A program made the translations under genes and the position numbers. A stretch of 5,670 nucleotides of DNA from Burkholderiaceae bacterium (lineage in GTDB: Bacteria; Pseudomonadota; Gammaproteobacteria; Burkholderiales; Burkholderiaceae_D), in assembly GCA_014379395.1 (NCBI GenBank), contig JACMLV010000383.1, forward strand, positions 1 to 5,670, read 5' to 3'. Below, piece by piece: positions 1 through 5,518 of this stretch; position 1 is the first letter of the stretch; each line of letters opens with the position of its first letter. The notes beneath the pieces were generated by a model that searched no databases, was not told the DNA's origin, and was given only the letters and a program-made list of their open reading frames with translations.

Positions 1-1544
1 CCGTCGGCCTGCCGCACCGGCGCGACCGCGTTTTCGACCAGGTAGCGTTGCCCGTCGCGCCCGCGCAGGGCGACCGGCGCCAGGCCCGATTCGGCGCGCC
101 GCCCGGCCAGGCAGCGCTCGATCGCATCGAGCACCGCCTTGGCGTGGCCGTCGACCAGTTGCAGCACTTCGCCGAAGGGCCGCCCGCGCGCCTGCGCCTC
201 GCTGGTGCCGAGCAGCCGCTCGGCGGCCGGATTGACCGAGGTGACCACGCCGAGCCGGTCGGTGGTGACGACGCCGTCGGTGATCGCCGCCAGCGTCACC
301 TGGACGCGTTCCTTTTCGGCGGCGGCCTGGAGCTGCGCCGTTTTAATCGAGGTGACGTCGTGCAGCACCGCCACCGCCACGCGCGCCACGCCGTCGGCGT
401 CGACGACGGGGGCGGTGGTCACCGCGTAGTGGGTGCGGGTGCCGTCGGGCCGCGTGTAGACCAGTTCCTCGGTGTCGACGGTCTGCTGGCGCAGCAGGGC
501 GCGCGCCAGCGGCAGCTCGTCCGGCGCGATGGGACGGCCGTCGAGGTCGCTGAATTGGTAGCCGGCGTAGTCGCGGTAGCTGTCGATGCCGCCGCTGCCG
601 CGTCCGAGCAGGAGGTCGGCGGCGCGGTTCTGGTAGCCCAGCTTGCCCGACGGCGCCTCGGCCAGCATCACGCCGGACGGCATCTGGTCGAGGATGTTGG
701 CGAAGCGGGCGCGCTCGTCGCGCAGCTGGCGCAGCAGCCGCTCCTGTTCCTGCTCGGCGAGCTTGATGCTGTCGATGCCGACGCACACGCCGCCGAGCAC
801 TTGGTTGTCGGGCGCGGCGTGCCAGGTGGCGCGCATGAACACCCAGAGGGCGCGGCCGTCCCGGCGCAGCAGGCGCAGCTGGGTCTCCAGCATCGAATCG
901 GGACGGCCCGCGCGCGCCTCGTGCAATTGCGTGCGCAGCGCCGCGCGCTCGTCCGGGTGGACCAAGTCGAGCCACCGCTCGAACGACAGCAGCACTTCGC
1001 TGTCGGCATAGCCGAGCAGCTCGAAGAAATGGCGCGACACCTCGACCCGGTCGACCGCCACGTTCCAGCTCCAGGTGCCCGCTTCGGCCGCGCGCAGCAC
1101 CAGGTCGATCTGATTTTTCTCCTTCTGGTGCTCCGCCAGCTCCTTGTGCCTGGTCAGGTCGAGCGTGATCTTGGAAAAGCCGAGTAACTCGCCCGCATCG
1201 CCACGCAGGACGGTCAGCGCGATGTGGGCCCAGAACCGGCTGCCGTCCTTGCGCCGGCGCCAGGCCTCCTCGCTGTAGGTGCCGCGCTCGGCCGCCGCCT
1301 CCAGGTTGTGCCGCGGCCAGTCGCGCGCCCGGTCCTCCTCGGTGTAGAGCAGCGACAAATGTTGGCCGATGGCCTCCGCCGGCGCGTAGCCCTTCATTTC
1401 CTCGGCGGCCTTGTTCCACGCCGTGATGACGCCGCCGGCGTCCATCAGCAACACCGCGCAGCCGTGCACGCCCTCGGCCATCAGCCGAAACAACTCGCCC
1501 GCCTCGGGGCGCGAGGGGGACGATGTCAGGGGATGCTCCACCAT
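1..1544 (-). CDS. Multi-PAS sensory protein, N-terminal part (gene runs off the left edge)
   Basis: The frame is open from ATG at 1544 to the window edge, about 514 codons without a stop. The translation contains four PAS-type sensory modules in series: residues about 15-135, 145-270, 280-405 and 412-514 (cut). PAS hallmarks include GVITAWNKAAEEMKGY and RRKDGSRFW in the first, LVHPDER and RRDGRALWV in the second (PAS_3-like, with the W-S-W start typical of that subtype), and GVVTSVNPAAERLLG in the fourth. Linkers such as LTRHKELAEHQKEK look like coiled-coil connectors. I see no signal peptide or membrane segment, so a cytoplasmic sensor is likely. An AAAGGA ribosome-binding site lies 3 bases before the ATG, which is rather close. 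The output domain (histidine kinase, GGDEF/EAL or other) is outside the window, so the function cannot be named further. It diverges from the cobalamin operon, and nothing shown links the two functionally. Confidence 0.9.
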   Translation of the reverse strand, partial: MVEHPLTSSPSRPEAGELFRLMAEGVHGCAVLLMDAGGVITAWNKAAEEMKGYAPAEAIGQHLSLLYTEEDRARDWPRHNLEAAAERGTYSEEAWRRRKDGSRFWAHIALTVLRGDAGELLGFSKITLDLTRHKELAEHQKEKNQIDLVLRAAEAGTWSWNVAVDRVEVSRHFFELLGYADSEVLLSFERWLDLVHPDERAALRTQLHEARAGRPDSMLETQLRLLRRDGRALWVFMRATWHAAPDNQVLGGVCVGIDSIKLAEQEQERLLRQLRDERARFANILDQMPSGVMLAEAPSGKLGYQNRAADLLLGRGSGGIDSYRDYAGYQFSDLDGRPIAPDELPLARALLRQQTVDTEELVYTRPDGTRTHYAVTTAPVVDADGVARVAVAVLHDVTSIKTAQLQAAAEKERVQVTLAAITDGVVTTDRLGVVTSVNPAAERLLGTSEAQARGRPFGEVLQLVDGHAKAVLDAIERCLAGRRAESGLAPVALRGRDGQRYLVENAVAPVRQAD

Positions 1545-1668
1545 TGATCCTTTCGTGCAATTGACCGCCCTTATAGATGAATTTGATCCGCCGATCCCTC
1601 CCAAGTTCCTGTTTTCCGACACGGACTCGGACGCGCCTCCGCCATCGCGCCGCGCATATTTGCCAGTC
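1545..1668. other. Divergent intergenic spacer upstream of the PAS gene
   Basis: This short non-coding stretch between the PAS gene and the cobalamin operon promoter is visibly less GC-rich than the genes. On the minus strand a TATAAG hexamer (about 1571-1576 in plus coordinates) could serve as a -10 element for the PAS gene. No convincing -35 sits at the right distance, so I do not call a promoter. I see no hairpin plus T-run terminator, no clear operator and no RNA gene here. Confidence 0.4.
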
Positions 1669-1697
1669 TTGTAATTATTTTTGGCAACCACTATACT
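1669..1697 (+). promoter_or_regulatory. Sigma-70-like promoter of the cobalamin operon
   Basis: TTGTAA (1669-1674) and TATACT (1692-1697) are separated by exactly 17 bases. They match the -35 and -10 consensus at 4 of 6 and 5 of 6 positions, and the intervening DNA is AT-rich (ATTATTTTTGG). The predicted transcription start, about 1704, falls just before the first strand of the riboswitch P1 stem (1712-1719), which is where the start of a riboswitch leader should be. The context therefore supports the call beyond the hexamers alone. Confidence 0.7.
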
Positions 1698-1704
1698 GCC
1701 GGCC

Positions 1705-1940
1705 AAGTATTGCTTTTGGTAATCGCAAACAGTCGTTTGCGAATTTAAATGGGAAGTCGGTGCGTTTTTCCACTGGAAAAACCAAGCCGACGCTGCCCCC
1801 GCAACGGTAATCGAGTCAAAGAGTCCGCACGACGCCACTGTGCCTCGGGTAGTGCAACCGCACTGTCCAGCATGGGAAGGCGCGGACTCAGGAAGTCATT
1901 TCCACTCGACAGCCCGGAAACCAGCCAAAAGCCGAGTAAT
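1705..1940 (+). ncRNA. Cobalamin (B12) riboswitch aptamer
   Basis: This 5' leader element binds a cobalamin (adenosyl- or another form cannot be told from sequence) and controls the downstream biosynthesis operon. The conserved landmarks occur in the right order: GGGAA (1751-1755), CGGTG (1759-1762 region), CTGCCCCCGCAACGGTAA (1793-1810), GCCACTG (1834-1840), GGGAAGGCG (1874-1882) and the B12 box AGCCCGGAAACCAGCC (1911-1926). Helices are well supported: P1 1712-1719 with 1925-1932 (8 bp); a hairpin 1723-1730 with 1735-1742 (8 bp); 1756-1760 with 1787-1791, capped by 1764-1771 with 1775-1782 (8 bp); 1821-1828 with 1882-1889 (8 bp, perfect); and an apical hairpin 1851-1855 with 1860-1864. It lies directly upstream of cbiE, as expected for a B12-repressed operon. 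Confidence 0.95.
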
Positions 1941-2080
1941 CACGTTTGCATCGCGGAGGGCGATCCAGGTGGCCGGCCGCGCGCATCCATCTTCCGTCTC
2001 CCTCTTCGATATTAATTATTTTGCATCTTTCGGCCCGCGATTTCGCGTCCGGACGCGGCATCAATCGAGGAGTGAATCGC
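1941..2080 (+). promoter_or_regulatory. Riboswitch expression platform with SD-sequestering element
   Basis: This 140-base stretch between the aptamer and cbiE contains a hairpin, 1950-1954 with 1960-1964, whose loop is GGAGG. It sits where the L13 hairpin of cobalamin riboswitches is expected. The segment CTCTTCGAT (2002-2010) is complementary to ATCGAGGAG (2064-2072), which contains the cbiE ribosome-binding site: nine pairs including one G-U. A perfect 14-base palindrome at 2044-2057 lies in the loop between them. No GC hairpin followed by a T-run is present, so control of translation initiation is more likely than transcription termination. The pairing roles are inferred from sequence only. 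Confidence 0.6.
2067..2072 (+). promoter_or_regulatory. Ribosome-binding site of cbiE
   Basis: GAGGAG lies 8 bases before ATG 2081. This fixes the cbiE start at 2081 rather than the in-frame GTG at 2072, which overlaps this site, or more upstream codons inside the riboswitch. It is the only strong Shine-Dalgarno sequence in the operon segment seen here, and it is the likely control point of the riboswitch. Confidence 0.85.
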
Positions 2081-2779
2081 ATGATCGTATGTATCGGCGC
2101 CGGCCCGGGCGACATCGGCTACCTGACCCAGCGCGGCGCGCAGTTGATCCGCGACGCCGACGTGGTGGCCGGCTTCGAGGCGGTCCTGAACGTGGTGCGC
2201 GCGATCATCCCGCCGGCGGCGCAGGTGATCACGATGGGCTACCGCGACCAGGTCGACAAGCTCGACGAGACGGCCGCCTTGCACCACGCCGGCAAGCGCT
2301 GCGTGGTGGTGTTCATGGGCGACATCCACTTCAGTGGCTTTCAATATCTGGAGCGCGTCGAGCGCGCCTGCGGCCATCCGGTCGAATCGCTGCCGGGCAT
2401 CTCCTCGGCCCAGATCCTGGCCTCGCGCGCCAAGGTCTGCTTCGACGAAACCACCTTCATCACCTTCCACCGGCGCGGCGACCTGGCGCCGTTCAAGCGC
2501 CACCTGGTCCATGTGCTGCAGGACCAGCGCAACGCCATCGTGATTCCCTGCCCGTGGGACGAGGCGCGCTCGTTCATGCCGTGGCACATCGCCGCCCACC
2601 TGATCGAGCAGGGCATCCCGCCCGGCCATCCGGTCGAGGTGTGGGAGAACCTGACCCGCGGCGACGCCGAGTGGCACGGCACGCTGGCCGAGTGCGCGCT
2701 GCATAAATGCTCCGACATGAGCATCATGCTGATCCGCACGCTCGCGCCGATGGCCAGCCAGATCGAGCCGGCGCCATGA
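2081..2779 (+). CDS. cbiE: Cobalt-precorrin-7 C5-methyltransferase CbiE
   Basis: This 232-residue enzyme belongs to the tetrapyrrole (uroporphyrin-III C) methylase family. It uses S-adenosylmethionine to methylate C5 of the corrin ring in the late part of cobalamin synthesis, and is expected in the cytoplasm. Family signs: the N-terminal glycine motif GAGPGD (residues 6-11) followed by YLTQRGAQLIRDADVV, the central MGD motif (79-81), PGISSAQ (105-111), which is characteristic of CbiE/CobL-N, and FHRRGD (129-134). The length fits stand-alone CbiE. It is not fused to a CbiT decarboxylase domain, unlike CobL, and no cbiT is seen next to it, so that activity must be encoded elsewhere. The loop after MGD reads IHFSG where many CbiE proteins have a SGDPGF-like sequence. 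It is the first gene after the riboswitch, and its stop overlaps the next start in ATGA. Confidence 0.88.
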   Translation: MIVCIGAGPGDIGYLTQRGAQLIRDADVVAGFEAVLNVVRAIIPPAAQVITMGYRDQVDKLDETAALHHAGKRCVVVFMGDIHFSGFQYLERVERACGHPVESLPGISSAQILASRAKVCFDETTFITFHRRGDLAPFKRHLVHVLQDQRNAIVIPCPWDEARSFMPWHIAAHLIEQGIPPGHPVEVWENLTRGDAEWHGTLAECALHKCSDMSIMLIRTLAPMASQIEPAP

Positions 2780-4377
2780 CGGCGCCTCAGTCCGACCGAC
2801 TCCTTGGCATCGTGGTGGCCGGGCACGGCAGCCGCGACCCCGACTCGGTGCGCGAATTCGAGGCATTGGTCGAGTTGATCCGCGCCCGCGCGCCGAATGA
2901 GGTGGTCAGCCACGGCTACCTGGAGTTTTCCAGCCCGACCATCGCCGAGGCGGTGGCGGCCAACGTCGCCGCCGGCGCGCGCCGCATCGCGCTGGTGCCG
3001 GGCGTGCTGCTGGCGGCGCGCCACGCCAAGAACGACATGCCGGCCGAGGTGCTGGCATTGGCGCGCGACTATCCCGACGTCGAATTCCACTTCGGCGCGC
3101 CGATGTCTCCGCACCCGCTGCTGCTGCAAGTGGCGCAGCGGCGCATCGTCGCCGCCGAGGCGAGCTCGCCGGAGACGGTGCGGCGTGCCGACACCTGCCT
3201 GGTGCTGGTCGGGCGCGGCACGCTCGACCCGGACGCCAACGGCGAGGTGGCCAAGCTGGCGCGCATGCTGGAGGAGGGCATGGGCTTCGGCGCGGCCTAC
3301 GTCTGTTATTCCGGCACCGCCAACCCGCTGGTGGCCGACGGCCTGCGCGCCGCCGCGCGGCTCGGTTTCAAGCGCATGCTGGTACTGCCGTACTTCCTGT
3401 TCGACGGCGTGCTGGTCAAGCGCATCTACGCCGCCGCCGACGATTTGCGGGAGCGCGAGCCGGGCATCGAGGTGCTGAAGGCGGACTACCTCGGCGCGCA
3501 CGAAGGCGTGGCCGACGTGCTGATCGAGCGCGCCCGCGAGGCGGTCGCCGGCCGGGCCGACATGAACTGCTCGCTGTGCAAATACCGGGTCCAGATCGTC
3601 GGCTTCGAGGAGCAGGTCGGCGAGCCGCAACGCGCCCACCACCTGGCCGTGCGCGGCCTGCTGGAGCAGGAGCGCGCCGCCGCCGAAGCTGCGCCCTCGG
3701 CGCCCGCATTCACTCCCTACGAGCCGCATCCGATCGAGGCGGAGAGCTTCCGCATCATCGCCGCCGGGCGCGACTGGTCGGGCTTCCCGGCGTCGCACCT
3801 GACGGTGCTGCAACGGCTGGTGCACACCAGCGGCGACTTCGGCGCGGTCGACGACATGTATTTTTCGGCCGGCGCCATCGAGAGCGGCATCCGCGCCATC
3901 CTGCGCTGCAAGCGCGTCATCACCGACGTGACGATGGTGCAGACCGGCCTGAAACGCCAGCTGCTCGAACAGCTCGGCGTCGACACCTGGTGCGGCGTGC
4001 ACGACAACGAGACCCACCTGATGGCGCAGGCGCACGGCATCACGCGCTCGGCGGCCGGGGTGCGGCGCGGCTGGGAAAAATTCGGCAACGACGTGGTGCT
4101 GGCGATCGGCGACGCGCCGACCGCCATCGCCGAGGCGGCGCGCCTGATCCGCGAGCACGGCTGGCGTCCGCAGTTGGTGATCGGCCTGCCGGTCGGCTTC
4201 GTCGGCACGCGCGAGACCAAGGACGAGCTGCGGCGCTGCCTGCAAGTGCCGCGCATCACCAACAGCGGCACGCGCGGCGGCTCGCCGTGGGCGGCCAGCG
4301 TGGTCAACGGCTTGATGATCGACGCCCTCAACCAGCTGGCCGAGCTGGCCCAAGATGCCCGCGATGCCCGAGCTTGA
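2776..4377 (+). CDS. cbiXC: Bifunctional sirohydrochlorin cobaltochelatase (CbiX) - precorrin-8X methylmutase (CbiC) fusion
   Basis: The 533-residue protein joins two enzymes. Residues about 8-290 are a long-form CbiX (two tandem chelatase halves), which inserts Co2+ into sirohydrochlorin. The metal-binding histidines are H17 (AGHGSRDPDS) and H83 (RHAKNDMP). The second half has GRGTLDPDAN, with Arg in place of that His, as usual for the non-catalytic half. A MxCxxC motif (MNCSLC, 263-268) resembles the Fe-S cluster motif known in some long CbiX proteins, but the histidine-rich tail of those is absent. After an Ala/Glu/Pro linker (about 290-315), residues about 316-525 are CbiC/CobH, which moves the C11 methyl to C12: PHPIEAESF, the catalytic His in HTSGDFG (H350), PVGFVGTRETK and a TNSGTRGGSPWAA ending. 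ATG 2776 overlaps the cbiE stop, has no strong ribosome-binding site, and is probably translationally coupled. Upstream in-frame codons lie inside cbiE and are rejected. Confidence 0.9.
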   Translation: MTAPQSDRLLGIVVAGHGSRDPDSVREFEALVELIRARAPNEVVSHGYLEFSSPTIAEAVAANVAAGARRIALVPGVLLAARHAKNDMPAEVLALARDYPDVEFHFGAPMSPHPLLLQVAQRRIVAAEASSPETVRRADTCLVLVGRGTLDPDANGEVAKLARMLEEGMGFGAAYVCYSGTANPLVADGLRAAARLGFKRMLVLPYFLFDGVLVKRIYAAADDLREREPGIEVLKADYLGAHEGVADVLIERAREAVAGRADMNCSLCKYRVQIVGFEEQVGEPQRAHHLAVRGLLEQERAAAEAAPSAPAFTPYEPHPIEAESFRIIAAGRDWSGFPASHLTVLQRLVHTSGDFGAVDDMYFSAGAIESGIRAILRCKRVITDVTMVQTGLKRQLLEQLGVDTWCGVHDNETHLMAQAHGITRSAAGVRRGWEKFGNDVVLAIGDAPTAIAEAARLIREHGWRPQLVIGLPVGFVGTRETKDELRRCLQVPRITNSGTRGGSPWAASVVNGLMIDALNQLAELAQDARDARA

Positions 4378-5518
4378 GCTGGAGCGCGCCGAGTGCGACC
4401 TGACGCTGCCGGCCATGAACGGCTTGCGGCGCGGGCGCACCACCGGCAGCTGCGCGACGGCGGCGGTGAAGGCGGCGCTGTATCTGCTGCTGAGCGGCGA
4501 GCGGCGCGCGCGCGTCGAGGTGACGCTGCCCGACTTGCGCCACTACCTGCTGGTGCCGGTGCGCGAGGTGGCCTGGATCGCCGAGGGCGGCGTGCGTGCC
4601 GAGGTGTTGAAGGACGGCGGCGACGACCCGGACAGCACGCACGGCGCCACCATCTTCGCCGAGGTGCGCCGCAACGACTGCCATGAGCTGCGCTTTTTCG
4701 CCGGCGATGGCGTCGGCACGGCGACCCGGCCCGGCCTGCGGGTGGCGGTCGGCGAGCCGGCCATCAACCCGGTGCCGCGCCGGATGATGCGGCAGGCGCT
4801 GGTCGAGGTGATGACCGAGCTGTGGCCGCGCGAGACGCTGCCCGGCTTCGACCTGACCATCGGCTGCGAGAACGGCGCGGAGATCGCGCGCAAGACCTTC
4901 AACCCGCGCCTGGGCATCGTCGGCGGCATCTCGATCCTCGGCACCTCGGGCATCGTCGAGCCGATGTCGATGGCGTCCTGGGTCGCCTCGATCGAGGTCT
5001 ATGTGCGGGTCGCGCTGGCCGGCGGCGCGCCGATGGTGGCCTACCTGCCGGGCAAGATCGGGCGCGAATACGCGCGCGACGCGCTCGGCCTGCCGGAGGC
5101 GCGCACGGTGCAGATCGCAAACTTCCTCGGCGCCGCGCTCGACTTCACCGAGCAGGCGCTGAAAGAGGAGGGCCGCAGCCTGGACGCGCTGTGGCTGGCC
5201 GGCCATCCGGGCAAGCTGGCCAAGACGCTCGACGGCGTCTGGGACACCCATTCGAGCAAGAGCGGCATGGCGATGGCGGGCGTGGCGCGGGTGGCCGCGC
5301 AATGCGGCTTCGCGCCGCACTTGGTGCAGGAAATTGAAAACGCAAACACTGTGGAAGCGGCAATGGACAGAATCAAACATGAAAGCGGCGCGCGCGCCTT
5401 GTGGATCGAGATCGAACGCCGCATCGGCCAGCTGGCGCAGGCCCGCGTGCCGAGCGCGCGGCGCGTCGAGGTAAGGCTGTTCGACTTGGCCGGCAACGCG
5501 CTCGGGGTGGACGCATGA
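4355..5518 (+). CDS. cbiD: Cobalt-precorrin-5B C1-methyltransferase CbiD
   Basis: CbiD transfers a methyl group from S-adenosylmethionine to C1 of cobalt-precorrin-5B in the cobalt-early pathway. It is a distinct fold from the CbiE/F/H/L methylases. The protein is 387 residues, slightly longer than typical. Conserved blocks: RRGRTTGSCATAA (25-37), KDGGDDPDSTHGA (86-98), GEPAINPVPR (133-142), the glycine-rich TFNPRLGIVGGISILGTSG region (181-199) ending in the family-typical IVEPMS, GHPGKLAK (283-290) and DTHSSKSG (297-304). The start is uncertain: ATG 4355 overlaps cbiXC by 23 bases, ATG 4364 by 14 bases, and ATG 4415 starts just before the first conserved block. None has a strong ribosome-binding site, so coupled translation is likely. 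I keep the longest. A short lower-GC stretch near 5330-5385 is noted as a finding. Confidence 0.93.
   Translation: MPAMPELELERAECDLTLPAMNGLRRGRTTGSCATAAVKAALYLLLSGERRARVEVTLPDLRHYLLVPVREVAWIAEGGVRAEVLKDGGDDPDSTHGATIFAEVRRNDCHELRFFAGDGVGTATRPGLRVAVGEPAINPVPRRMMRQALVEVMTELWPRETLPGFDLTIGCENGAEIARKTFNPRLGIVGGISILGTSGIVEPMSMASWVASIEVYVRVALAGGAPMVAYLPGKIGREYARDALGLPEARTVQIANFLGAALDFTEQALKEEGRSLDALWLAGHPGKLAKTLDGVWDTHSSKSGMAMAGVARVAAQCGFAPHLVQEIENANTVEAAMDRIKHESGARALWIEIERRIGQLAQARVPSARRVEVRLFDLAGNALGVDA

Noticed and set aside
48..1187. A 379-codon plus-strand open frame
   Set aside because: It lies exactly opposite the PAS protein, in the codon register complementary to it. The translation is low-complexity and shows no family motif.
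343..1560. A 405-codon minus-strand open frame starting upstream of the PAS gene start
   Set aside because: It is the wrong reading frame of the PAS gene. Its protein is Arg/Gly/Ala-rich, whereas the frame from ATG 1544 gives four PAS domains.
1651..1668. Possible sigma-54 promoter on the minus strand (CTGGCAAATATGC)
   Set aside because: The TGGCA-like part is present, but the GC element at the required distance does not match the -12 consensus.
1749..2015. Small plus-strand open frames within 1577-2015
   Set aside because: They run through the riboswitch aptamer, where the sequence is explained by conserved RNA structure, and lack ribosome-binding sites.
1991..2030. Possible rho-independent terminator in the riboswitch platform (AT-rich TTAATTATTTTGC)
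   Set aside because: No GC-rich hairpin directly precedes the T-rich part, so a translational mechanism fits better.
1946..2080. Upstream extension of cbiE to ATG 1946 or GTG 2072
   Set aside because: The added residues do not resemble the family and overlap the riboswitch platform. GAGGAG is correctly spaced only for ATG 2081, where the protein begins with the expected first strand before GAGPGD.
2341..4443. A 700-codon open frame on the minus strand opposite cbiE, cbiXC and cbiD
   Set aside because: It is a mirror of the high-GC coding strand. Its translation is rich in Arg, Ala, His and Gln without domain motifs, while the plus strand encodes clear cobalamin enzymes.
4328..5380. A 350-codon minus-strand open frame
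   Set aside because: It is antisense to cbiD, which is well supported by conserved blocks. The antisense protein has no recognisable motif.
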